From NCBI GenBank assembly GCA_031551875.1, contig JAVBNA010000006.1, positions 1 through 64,000 of the forward strand: a stretch of 64,000 nt of DNA, read 5' to 3'. The stretch is from JAVBNA01 sp031551875 (lineage in GTDB: Bacteria > Bacillota > Clostridia > Oscillospirales > Acutalibacteraceae). Under the pieces are notes generated by a model, which saw nothing but the letters and a program-made list of their open reading frames with translations, was not told the origin of the DNA and made no database searches. This document shows positions 17,150 to 25,300 of this stretch, in pieces; within the stretch, counting starts at the first letter, position 1, and the number at the start of each line of letters is the position of its first letter. The position numbers and the translations under genes were made by a program.

Positions 17150-18103
17150 TCAGCGGATGGAGGGGAACAAAAACTGCTCGACATCCTTTTGATACAGGTT
17201 ATCCTTGCGCACCAGAAAGCTGTCCGTGTCGGTCAGCGGAAGCGACGGGTTCAATTTCATGGCCTGTGCGAGCGCCGCCATCGCGTTCCACCCGACGCCG
17301 TACTCGTTGCCATAGCAGATTTCGCGCACCAGCTGCCGGTCGAGGTAGTAGAGAATCTTTTCGCTGCTCCCAATGCCGTACAGGCGGGGGCGGGCCTTGG
17401 CGGCCTGGGTGGCGTCGATGGCCGCCTCAAGTGTCTGGGGGTCAAAGGCGACGACCGCATTACGGGGGCTTTCGAGCAGTCGTCCGGTCAGATAGTCCAC
17501 CGTGTTGTCCCCGCCCGCGCTTTCCCATTCAGTCACGTCGATGCCGCTCGCCTCCATGTGCGCCTTAAAGGTCTCATAGCGCAGACGGAGATTTTCGTGC
17601 CCCATGTTTTCCTTGAGAAGGATCACGCTGGTTTCGTCCTGGATCAGCCCGTCGGCCAGCTGGCCTGCCATCTGCACATCATCGAGCGTCACCGCGGACA
17701 ACTCCGGATCCTCTTCACCGGGCACCGCCTCCAGCAGCACCACGGGGATCTGAGCGGGCAGCTCCTTAACATAGTTCCGAATCATGACGCTTTGCCCGGG
17801 GGCGATCAGCAGCCCCTGCACGCCATCGGCGATCTCCCGCTCGATGATCTCCTTTTGCTGGTCGGGCGTATCGCGGTCGGACAGCTTAATGATCGGGGTG
17901 TTGATGCCCAGCGTTTCGCACGCCTGCTGGATGCCCTGGTTGAGGGAGGTCCAGCGGTCGGACACCCCCTCGTACAGGATGACCGAGACGTGGGGCGAGG
18001 CCTGGCTTCGCTCGATTGTTTCCGCCTGAATGAACACAATGACAATCTCGGCGAAGAAGATGAAGGCAAGCGCGTATAAGAGAATCCGTTTGTATTTCTT
18101 CAT
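17150..18103 (-). CDS. Membrane-anchored sugar-binding (LacI-type periplasmic) sensor protein
   Basis: The 317-residue protein has an N-terminal uncleaved-looking helix (LLYALAFIFFAEIVIVFI) with no lipobox cysteine, followed by a type I periplasmic-binding domain (VSVILYEGVSDRWTSLNQG, ADGVQGLLIAPGQS, AVVAFDPQTLEAAIDA). There is no DNA-binding domain. It overlaps the sensor kinase gene by four bases, so the two are probably made together. The arrangement resembles the clostridial XylFII-LytS-YesN systems, where an anchored binding protein passes sugar occupancy to the kinase. The ligand is unknown. The divergent sugar transporter is the obvious target. Confidence 0.8.
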   Translation of the reverse strand: MKKYKRILLYALAFIFFAEIVIVFIQAETIERSQASPHVSVILYEGVSDRWTSLNQGIQQACETLGINTPIIKLSDRDTPDQQKEIIEREIADGVQGLLIAPGQSVMIRNYVKELPAQIPVVLLEAVPGEEDPELSAVTLDDVQMAGQLADGLIQDETSVILLKENMGHENLRLRYETFKAHMEASGIDVTEWESAGGDNTVDYLTGRLLESPRNAVVAFDPQTLEAAIDATQAAKARPRLYGIGSSEKILYYLDRQLVREICYGNEYGVGWNAMAALAQAMKLNPSLPLTDTDSFLVRKDNLYQKDVEQFLFPSIR

Positions 18104-19932
18104 GATGGTTCCTCCGGCGGCAGCGTGTCCGCCGCCTCCTGCCTGGGCAGGCGGATGCGGATGGTGGTGCCCTCGTCCAGCTCGCTCTCGATCGACAGGC
18201 CGTACTGCGGCCCGTACAGGAGACGAATGCGCTGGTTGACGTTGCGCAGGCCGATGCCAGAGCCGCGCCGCCTGACGCCGTCCGAATCGCTTTCTCCGCT
18301 CCGGGGCGGCTCGTCGGACAGCAGGCGCTCGATCTTGTCCTCGGTCATGCCCAGCCCGTTGTCCGACACCTCGAGGCAGATGTCGTCTCCGTCTGCGTAT
18401 CCGCAGATTGTGATCAGCCCGTCGCCGTCCATGTATTCCATCGCGTGATAGATGGCGTTTTCAATGAGCGGCTGGAGAATGAGCTTGATCGTGGAATAGC
18501 GTTCAATGTCCGAATCCACCTCGAATTCCACCCGGAACTTGTTTTTATACCGGATTTTCTGAATGTACAGGTAGTGACGGGCGTGCTGCAGCTCCGACTT
18601 GATGGAGATGATGTTCTGCCCGTTGGAGAGGGAGATGCGGAAGAGGCTTGCGAGCGCCGTCACCATGGACACCCCCTCCTCATACCGCCCGCTCTCCACC
18701 ATCCAGACGATGGAGTCGAGGGTGTTATAGAGGAAGTGGGGGTTAATCTGGGACTGAAGCGCGTCAAATTCGCTCTTGCGCTTGAGCTCCTGCTCGTGGA
18801 TGATGTCATCCATGAGCACGCGCAGCTGTTCCACCACCGACTTGATCGTGCGGCCGAGGTGCTCGATCTCATAGGGCCCGCCGATGAAGATGTCGGAGGT
18901 CAGGTCGCCCTTTTCCAGCATCTTGATGGAGGCGTCGAGTTTTTTTATGGGGTTGGCGACGCGGTTGGACACGAGGCTGTTGACCGTGATGAGCACCAGC
19001 ACTGCCAGGCCCATGATGCCGAAGGCGAGCAGCCGGGTCTGACGGCTGGACACCGCAAAGGCGCTTTCGGGGATGACGCACACCAGCCGCCAGCCGGTGT
19101 AGCTCAGGCTCTTGACGATGATCTGCTTGTTTTCCCCACCGGAAAATTCGTCGTGGACGCCGTCCCCGTAGCCGGGGAGGAGGTCGTTGCTCTCCTCAAA
19201 GAGGCCGGCGGAGATCATTTTGGATTTGGGGTGGTAGATGATTTCCCCGTCCTGGTCGACCAGATAGATGTACCCGTAGCTTTTTTCGGTCATCTGAGTG
19301 AAGATCTGCTCAATGCCGGTGTACTTCATGTCGACCAGCAGCACGCCGGGATAGGTGTCGCCCCCCTCCATCAGCGTGACCATGCGGGAGAGCGAAACTG
19401 TCCAGTTGTATTTGAAATTGGAGGACTCAAACAGGTTTTGCACGTGGGGGGTGGAGAAATGCTGGTTTTCGATGACCTGGCGGGCGCTCAAAAACCACGC
19501 CTGTGAGGAGGGCTTGATGCCCGGCTTGAGGGTGGCGACCGGCGCGGCGCTCAGGAGGTTTCCCTTATAATCAAAGACCGCGACGCTCATGAGCGTGTCC
19601 CGGTTGACCTCGTACACCAGGTTCATCTCGGAGGACAGGTTGTTTTTGGACAGGTCGGCGTTTTTGATGATGCTGTAGTACATGGAGTCGGAGATGCGCA
19701 GCATGCTGCGGGTGTAGACGGTCATGTTCAGAGAAATCTGGCCCAGCAGCTGCTCGTTGTCCTGGATGATGGTATTTTTCTGGTTGTCGGCATACTGGTT
19801 GTACAGCAGAATGCCCATGGCGAGCATACAGATGGCCGCCACAAAGGTGAAGGCGATCGAGATGGTCAGCTGGATGCTTTTGGTGCGGTAAAAATGGCCC
19901 AGCTGGTCAAGTATTTTTTTGATCCTTGTCAT
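18100..19932 (-). CDS. YesM-type sensor histidine kinase
   Basis: The 610-residue membrane kinase has a transmembrane helix at ~20-42, an extracellular Cache-like sensor region (~45-280), a second helix at ~300-320, HAMP (~320-375), a His_kinase domain with the phospho-acceptor in QINPHFLYNTLD (~400) and a HATPase_c domain with N-box LIENAIYHA, GLGMTEDKI and GSGIGLRNVNQR. It overlaps the response regulator by 26 bases upstream and the anchored binding protein by 4 bases downstream. It would phosphorylate the regulator encoded at 19907-21529. The signal may reach it through the anchored sugar-binding protein. Confidence 0.92.
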   Translation of the reverse strand: MTRIKKILDQLGHFYRTKSIQLTISIAFTFVAAICMLAMGILLYNQYADNQKNTIIQDNEQLLGQISLNMTVYTRSMLRISDSMYYSIIKNADLSKNNLSSEMNLVYEVNRDTLMSVAVFDYKGNLLSAAPVATLKPGIKPSSQAWFLSARQVIENQHFSTPHVQNLFESSNFKYNWTVSLSRMVTLMEGGDTYPGVLLVDMKYTGIEQIFTQMTEKSYGYIYLVDQDGEIIYHPKSKMISAGLFEESNDLLPGYGDGVHDEFSGGENKQIIVKSLSYTGWRLVCVIPESAFAVSSRQTRLLAFGIMGLAVLVLITVNSLVSNRVANPIKKLDASIKMLEKGDLTSDIFIGGPYEIEHLGRTIKSVVEQLRVLMDDIIHEQELKRKSEFDALQSQINPHFLYNTLDSIVWMVESGRYEEGVSMVTALASLFRISLSNGQNIISIKSELQHARHYLYIQKIRYKNKFRVEFEVDSDIERYSTIKLILQPLIENAIYHAMEYMDGDGLITICGYADGDDICLEVSDNGLGMTEDKIERLLSDEPPRSGESDSDGVRRRGSGIGLRNVNQRIRLLYGPQYGLSIESELDEGTTIRIRLPRQEAADTLPPEEPS

Positions 19933-21529
19933 AGCCCTTCATCCTGTCCGTCCGGTATTTGGAGGGGGTGGTCCCCGTTTTCTTCTTGAACACATAGCTG
20001 AAATAGTTGGGGTCGAGATAGCCGACCTTTTCGGCGATGACATAGGTTTTGTCGTCGGTCTCGCACAGGTATTCGATGGCCTTCTCGATGCGCACGCGGG
20101 TCAGATAGCCCACAAAGCTGTCGCCGGTTTCCTTTTTAAAGATGGTGGAAAAGTAAGCGGGGCTGACGCTCAGGATACTGCACAGCGTGTCCACCGAGAG
20201 GTCGCTGTCGGAAAAATGCCCGGTGATGTAGTCGCGGGCGGTTTCCACTAGCTTTTTGGTGAACACTTTGCGCTCGCGCAGCAAGATCACCCGAAGCTGT
20301 TCGCACTTGTCCTGCATAAAGGAGAGCATTTTTTCAATTGTATCAAACTGCCCGGTGGTTTTGTCGAGCAGCAGCGCGTGCAGCTCGTCTGTCTGCTTTT
20401 CCAGGCCGTACTCCTTGATAAGTCCCAGAAGCTCGGCGGTCAGGTCGAGCTGGAGCATCTGATAACGCATGCGCGACAGTCCGCTCATTTTGGCATCCTG
20501 CAAAAGCGTGCGGAAGGCCTCCTCCAGATCCTCCCCCCGCCCGACCTTGATCTGACGCAGGATCTCGTCGAGATAGCGCGAGCCGGAGAAGTCGCTTTCG
20601 GGTGTGACCGGATTGATGTCGCCGATGTAAATGCACTGGCCGGGGCCGACATAGCTCTGGTAACTTGTGGCGTCAAGCGCCTCAAAGTAGGAGCGGGAAA
20701 TGTCATACAGCTCGGTGCACTTGTGCCCCAGCCCGATGGACAGCTCCAGTCCCAAAAGCTTTTTGGCGGCGGGAAAGAGGGGGGCGAGCCGGGCGGTCAG
20801 CGTGCGGATCTCGACCCCCTTCCGCAGCGAAAAGAGCAGCACCAGCCTCTCAAGCGACTGGATGATTTTACAGGGGATGTCCTGACTGAGCGTCTCGGCG
20901 ACCACGCCCTGAAGCGAATAGGTCAGCATCCGGGTTTCGGCGCCGGCCTCCTCTTCGCTCAGCACAAGCACCGCCACGCAGTATTCCTCCGCCTCAATGT
21001 CGAGCTCAAATTCGCGCAGCCGGTCGCTGATGCGTCCCGCCTCAATGTGACCCTCCAAAAGGCTCAGCAGCAGCTGCTGGCGCATCATGGGCAGGCTTTC
21101 CTCATAATATTTGCGCATGCGCTCGAGGTTGCGGCTGCGCGCGAACTCCGCGTCCAGCGACGCTTTGATGCGTTTGAAAACCTCCTCAAGCTCCTGGGCG
21201 TTGATGGGCTTGAGAATGTATTCCTCCACCTCAAGCTTGATGGCCTCTTTGGCATACTGAAAGTCGTCAAAGCCGGAGAAAATGGCGGTCTTGATGCCGG
21301 GCAGCAGCTGCTTGACCCGGCGGCAGAAGGTCAGCCCGTCCATAAAGGGCATCCGGATGTCGGTCATGACCACGTCGGGGCGAAGCTGCTCGCACAGCTC
21401 GAGCGCTTCCTCGCCGTTGGCCGCCTCGCCCACCACCTCGAAGCCGATGGCGTTCCAGTCTAGCTTTTTGATGATGGCCTGCCGAACCTCTTCCTCGTCG
21501 TCCACCAGAATAAAACGATATAAGTCCAT
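19907..21529 (-). CDS. YesN-type response regulator with AraC-family DNA-binding domain
   Basis: The protein has an N-terminal receiver domain with acidic pocket VDDEE, phospho-acceptor Asp in MTDIRMPFMDG and Lys in LKPINA, a ~280-residue middle region with coiled-coil propensity, and a C-terminal double helix-turn-helix of the AraC family (~430-535; LSVSPAYFSTIFKKETG, GYLDPNYFSYVFKKKTG). The ATG at 21529 (540 residues) is preferred over a TTG seven codons earlier, because the only Shine-Dalgarno (GGGAGG) lies within that longer frame. It is first in the sensing operon and is transcribed away from the binding-protein genes, whose promoters it probably controls. Confidence 0.92.
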   Translation of the reverse strand: MDLYRFILVDDEEEVRQAIIKKLDWNAIGFEVVGEAANGEEALELCEQLRPDVVMTDIRMPFMDGLTFCRRVKQLLPGIKTAIFSGFDDFQYAKEAIKLEVEEYILKPINAQELEEVFKRIKASLDAEFARSRNLERMRKYYEESLPMMRQQLLLSLLEGHIEAGRISDRLREFELDIEAEEYCVAVLVLSEEEAGAETRMLTYSLQGVVAETLSQDIPCKIIQSLERLVLLFSLRKGVEIRTLTARLAPLFPAAKKLLGLELSIGLGHKCTELYDISRSYFEALDATSYQSYVGPGQCIYIGDINPVTPESDFSGSRYLDEILRQIKVGRGEDLEEAFRTLLQDAKMSGLSRMRYQMLQLDLTAELLGLIKEYGLEKQTDELHALLLDKTTGQFDTIEKMLSFMQDKCEQLRVILLRERKVFTKKLVETARDYITGHFSDSDLSVDTLCSILSVSPAYFSTIFKKETGDSFVGYLTRVRIEKAIEYLCETDDKTYVIAEKVGYLDPNYFSYVFKKKTGTTPSKYRTDRMKGYDKDQKNT

Positions 21530-21710
21530 AAAACGGTTGTGTCCTCCCAATATCTGTTAAAATCTGACAATTTATTAGATCATGAAAATTCATCTATGAG
21601 CAATACCCTTACCTTATTATAGCGAAAACCGCAGACGATGTAAAGTCGGGGGAAAAAGAAGAAAACCGATGTACTATAATGTAAGCAACGAAACCAAAGG
21701 AGGAATCAAC

Positions 21711-22784
21711 ATGAAAAAAATACTGTGCATTTGCCTGCTTGCGTGCCTGATGCTTTCCCTCGCGGCCTGTGAGCCGACCCAGCCGCCCGAACCGGTGTCG
21801 GCCGCGCCCGCCGTGACCAGCATGCCAGTGACTGAAATCACGCTGGGCGTGCTGATCTACAAATTCGACGACACCTACATTTCCACCGTCCGTAAGGCAA
21901 TCGAGATCTACGCGGCTTCCGCGTCCGTCAAAGTCACCCTCAACATGCAGGACGGGAAAGGCGACCAGGCGACGCAAAACGACCAGATGGACGTTCTCTG
22001 CCAGCAGAAGGTCAACGCGATTTTGATCAACGCGGTGGACGCCGGCACGGCACAGGGTCTGGCCGACAAGGCCAAAGCGGCGGGCATTCCCGCAATCTTC
22101 TTCAACCGCGAGCCTGACGCTTCGGTCATCAAGTCGTGCGACGGGCTGTTTGTGGGGACGACGGCTTCCGAGGCGGGTGTTGCGCAGGGGGACATTCTGG
22201 CCGATTTGTGGGAAGAGGATAAGGAGGAAATTGACCGCAACGGCGACGGAAAATGCCAGTACCTGATTGTCAAGGGAGAGCCTGGATGCCCCGAGGCGGA
22301 AGCGCGCTCCATGTATTGCGTCGACCAGGCGGCCGCCCGCGGGGTGAAGATGGAAAACCTTGAAGAAGGGCCGATTGTTGCCAACTGGGACTCCGGCCAG
22401 GCTCAGACCGCGATGGAAGCCAAAATCCCCGCGCACAAAGACAAGATCGAAGCTGTGTTCTGCAACAACGACGACATGGCGCTCGGCGTAATCGCCGCTC
22501 TCCAGAGCGCCGGCTATAACAAGGGAGGCCCGGCCGACGGCAAGTGGATCCCGGTGCTTGGCATCGACGCGACCTACTACGGCATGGAGAAAGTCATGGA
22601 AGGCAGCATGTACGGCACGGTGAAGCAGGACGGCGACGCGATGGGAAAATGCCTTGTAACGGTGGCGGCAAACGCGGCGGCGGGCGCGGCGGCGCCCTAT
22701 GTTGAGGGCACTGAATATACCCTTGCCGCCGACGGCGTTTCGGTGCGCATTCCCTACGCAAAGGTCATCACAGAACGAGAATAA
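21711..22784 (+). CDS. MglB-like sugar-binding lipoprotein, copy 1
   Basis: Start chosen at the ATG at 21711 behind AAAGGAGG (357 residues). The lipobox is LAAC at ~residue 20, followed by a Pro-rich linker and a galactose/glucose-binding fold (YKFDDTYISTVRKAIE, FFNREPD, calcium loop DRNGDGKCQ, NNDDMALG, GIDAT). Compared with E. coli MglB the expected His152/Asp154 are Cys and Glu (GEPGCPEAEAR), Asn256 is Gln (VKQDGD) and Phe16 is Tyr, so sugar specificity probably differs from plain glucose/galactose. It is first of three tandem paralogues feeding one ATPase. A TATAAT lies at 21675-21680, but no good -35 is seen. Regulation by the divergent YesN-like protein is likely. Confidence 0.88.
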   Translation: MKKILCICLLACLMLSLAACEPTQPPEPVSAAPAVTSMPVTEITLGVLIYKFDDTYISTVRKAIEIYAASASVKVTLNMQDGKGDQATQNDQMDVLCQQKVNAILINAVDAGTAQGLADKAKAAGIPAIFFNREPDASVIKSCDGLFVGTTASEAGVAQGDILADLWEEDKEEIDRNGDGKCQYLIVKGEPGCPEAEARSMYCVDQAAARGVKMENLEEGPIVANWDSGQAQTAMEAKIPAHKDKIEAVFCNNDDMALGVIAALQSAGYNKGGPADGKWIPVLGIDATYYGMEKVMEGSMYGTVKQDGDAMGKCLVTVAANAAAGAAAPYVEGTEYTLAADGVSVRIPYAKVITERE

Positions 22785-22796
22785 GGAGGGGTTTTC

Positions 22797-23864
22797 ATGA
22801 AAAAAGTTTTCTCGGTCATTTTCGCGGTCTTACTGTTTGTGTCCCTGTCAGCCTGCCGGGTGGCCGTGCCTGAACCGATGTCCTCCGCACCGGTGGTGAC
22901 CAGTACGCCGGTGCCTGAGATCACGCTGGGGGTGCTGTTCTACAAGTTCGACGACACCTACATTTCCACCGTCCGTAAGGCGATCGAGACCTATGCGGCT
23001 TCCGCGTCCGTCAAAGTCACCCTCAACATGCAGGACGGGGAAGGAGACCAGGCGGCGCAGAATGACCAGATGGACATTCTTTGTCAGCAGAAAGTCAACG
23101 CGATTCTGATCAACGCGGTGGACGCCGGCGCGGCGCAGGGTCTGGCCGACAAGGCAAAAAAGGCGAACATCCCCGCGATCTTCTTCAACCGCGAGCCCGA
23201 CAAAGCGGTTATCGAATCGTGCAGCGGGCTGTTTGTGGGGACGACGGCCTCCGAAGCCGGCGTCTTGCAGGGGAACATTCTGGCCGACCTGTGGGAGAAG
23301 GACGAGGCAAAGATTGACCGCAACGGCGACGGAAAATGTCAGTACATTGTTTTTAAGGGGGAGCCGAGCAGCAGCGAGGCAGGGGAGAGCCGCACCAAGT
23401 TCTGCGTCGACCAGGCGGTCGCCCGCGGGGTGGAGATGGATTCGATTAATAAGGAGCCCATTGTCGCCAACTGGGCGACTGCTGAAGCGCAGACTCAGAT
23501 GGAAGTCAGACTGAAAAAACACAAAAACAAAATTGAGGCCGTGTTTTGCAACAATGACGACATGGCGCTGGGCGTGATCATGGCGCTACAGGACGCGGGC
23601 TGGAACAAGGGCGGGCCGGACGACGGCAAGTGGATCCCGGTGATCGGCGTGGACGCGACCGCCGCAGGGTTGGCGGCTGTGGACAAAGGGACGATGTACG
23701 GCACGGTCAAGCAGGACGGAGAAACGATGGGCAGATGTCTTGTGGAGGTTGCCGTCAATGCCGCGTCCGGCGCTCCCTCGCCTTATTTGGAGGGCACCGG
23801 TTATGCGCTTGCCGAGGACGGCTTTTCGGTGCGCATTCCCTACGCGGCAGTCGTACAAAACTAA
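22797..23864 (+). CDS. MglB-like sugar-binding lipoprotein, copy 2
   Basis: The 355-residue paralogue begins 12 bases after copy 1 with AAGGAGG upstream. The N-terminus is a lipoprotein signal with LSAC. It keeps YKFDDTYISTVRKAIE, FFNREPD, the calcium loop DRNGDGKCQ and FCNNDDMALG. The sugar-contact segment is the most altered of the set: GEPSSSEAGESR has one residue inserted and lacks both the His and the Asp of E. coli MglB. This copy may bind a different sugar or act as a weak receptor. The DNA is nearly identical to copy 1 in patches (for example around 22940-23040) but divergent elsewhere. Confidence 0.87.
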   Translation: MKKVFSVIFAVLLFVSLSACRVAVPEPMSSAPVVTSTPVPEITLGVLFYKFDDTYISTVRKAIETYAASASVKVTLNMQDGEGDQAAQNDQMDILCQQKVNAILINAVDAGAAQGLADKAKKANIPAIFFNREPDKAVIESCSGLFVGTTASEAGVLQGNILADLWEKDEAKIDRNGDGKCQYIVFKGEPSSSEAGESRTKFCVDQAVARGVEMDSINKEPIVANWATAEAQTQMEVRLKKHKNKIEAVFCNNDDMALGVIMALQDAGWNKGGPDDGKWIPVIGVDATAAGLAAVDKGTMYGTVKQDGETMGRCLVEVAVNAASGAPSPYLEGTGYALAEDGFSVRIPYAAVVQN

Positions 23865-24031
23865 AGAATTTTCGCCTTTTTTCGTCTTTCCGGTGGTCAA
23901 ATGGGCACGTTTTTTAAGAAAACTGGGAAAATGCAACAAGAGGAAAGAGGGACATTCATGCAAAACGTGCAAACTGTAAAGAAATTCAAGGGTTCTGTAA
24001 AAAATTTTCTATAGGTTTTCAGGGAACACGT

Positions 24032-24040
24032 TGCTATAAT
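24032..24040 (+). promoter_or_regulatory. Separate extended -10 promoter for binding-protein copy 3
   Basis: TGCTATAAT lies 60 bases before the ATG at 24101, with no clear -35. The 236-base gap after copy 2 shows that copy 3 has its own transcription start. A small hairpin (GGTCC/GGACC) follows near 24056-24072. Confidence 0.55.
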
Positions 24041-24100
24041 ACAAGAGCAAACTCGTGGTCCCCTCTGTGGACCGCGGCAACATTTTAAGGAGGTTTTTGT

Positions 24101-25168
24101 ATGAAAAAGTTCTTAGCATCGATTCTCGTTGGCTGCATGGTTCTTGCTTTCGCATCCTGCGGAACAACTCCCCCCGCAACCACCAGCACCCCCTCGACGG
24201 CTCCCACGGAGTCCGTTCCGCCCGTGGATGACGAAGTCACCATTGGTGTCCTGATCTACAAGTTCGACGACACCTACATCTCCACGGTTCGTCAGGCAAT
24301 TGAGAGCTATGCCGCTTCCGCTGCTGTCAAGGTTACCCTTGCGATGCAGGACGGTAAAGGCGATCAGGCTGCTCAGAACGACCAGATGGACGTTCTCTGC
24401 CAGCAGAAGGTCAACGCGATTCTGATCAACGCTGTTGACGCCGGCGCGGCCCAGGGCCTTGCTGACAAAGCCAAAGCGGCGAACATCCCCGCGATCTTCT
24501 TCAACCGTGAGCCCGACAAAGCAGTTGTCGAATCCTGTGGCGGCCTGTTCGTTGGCACCACTGCCTCCGAAGCCGGCGTTATGCAGGGCGACATCCTCGC
24601 CGAGCTGTGGGCTTCTGACAAGAAGTATGACCTCAATGGCGACGGCAAATGCCAGTACCTCGTATTCAAAGGCGAGCCCGGCAACCCCGAGGCTGAAGCC
24701 CGCACCAAGTTCTGCGTCGACCAGGCTGTTGCCAAGGGCGTCCAGATGGAAAACCTTGAAAAAGAGCCGATCGTTGCCAACTGGGCGACTGCTGAAGCTC
24801 AGTCCGCGATGGAAGCCAAAATCCCCGCGCACAAAGACAAGATCGAAGCTGTGTTCTGCAACAACGACGACATGGCTCTCGGCGTAATCGCTGCTCTCCA
24901 GAGCGCCGGCTACAACAAGGGCGGCCAGGAAGACGGCAAATGGATTCCCGTGATCGGCGTCGACGCGACTGCTGCCGGCATGGAAGCCATCAGCAACAAA
25001 ACCATGTTTGGTACTGTTAAGCAGGACGGCGACGCGATGGGCAAAGCTCTCGTGGCGCTTGCTGTGAACGCCGCGACCGGCGCTGCGTCCCCCTACACCG
25101 AGGGCACCGAATACACGCTTGCTGCTGACGGTTTCTCCGTCCGTATTCCGTACGCTCCGGTTAAATAA
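24101..25168 (+). CDS. MglB-like sugar-binding lipoprotein, copy 3 (probably the main expressed copy)
   Basis: The 355-residue lipoprotein has its signal ending at FASC and AAGGAGG seven bases before the ATG. It keeps the family core (YKFDDTYISTVRQAIE, FFNREPDKA, calcium loop DLNGDGKCQ, ANWATAEAQ, FCNNDDMALG, GVDAT). The contact segment reads GEPGNPEAEAR, so His152 is Asn and Asp154 is Glu, and Asn256 is Gln (VKQDGD). It differs from its neighbours in codon choice, with far more GCT and GTT, the kind of bias seen in highly expressed genes. It has its own promoter and an imperfect terminator before the ATPase gene, which would give excess binding protein over transporter. Confidence 0.9.
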   Translation: MKKFLASILVGCMVLAFASCGTTPPATTSTPSTAPTESVPPVDDEVTIGVLIYKFDDTYISTVRQAIESYAASAAVKVTLAMQDGKGDQAAQNDQMDVLCQQKVNAILINAVDAGAAQGLADKAKAANIPAIFFNREPDKAVVESCGGLFVGTTASEAGVMQGDILAELWASDKKYDLNGDGKCQYLVFKGEPGNPEAEARTKFCVDQAVAKGVQMENLEKEPIVANWATAEAQSAMEAKIPAHKDKIEAVFCNNDDMALGVIAALQSAGYNKGGQEDGKWIPVIGVDATAAGMEAISNKTMFGTVKQDGDAMGKALVALAVNAATGAASPYTEGTEYTLAADGFSVRIPYAPVK

Positions 25169-25211
25169 AAACTGTACCAAAGCGACTGAATAATTTCAGG
25201 TGAATTGGGAA

Positions 25212-25237
25212 GGGCATCATAAGCCATTATGATGCCC
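25212..25237 (+). terminator. Partial terminator between binding protein and ATPase genes
   Basis: GGGCATCATAA (25212-25222) pairs perfectly with 25227-25237 around GCCA. The tail TCTCCTTCGGTTTT is poor in T, so some transcripts should read through into the ATPase gene, a usual way to make more binding protein than transporter. Confidence 0.65.
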
Positions 25238-25300
25238 TCTCCTTCGGTTTTAGGCAAAAAAATGGTAAAAAAACACAATAAACAGGACTAAGGAGGTGAG

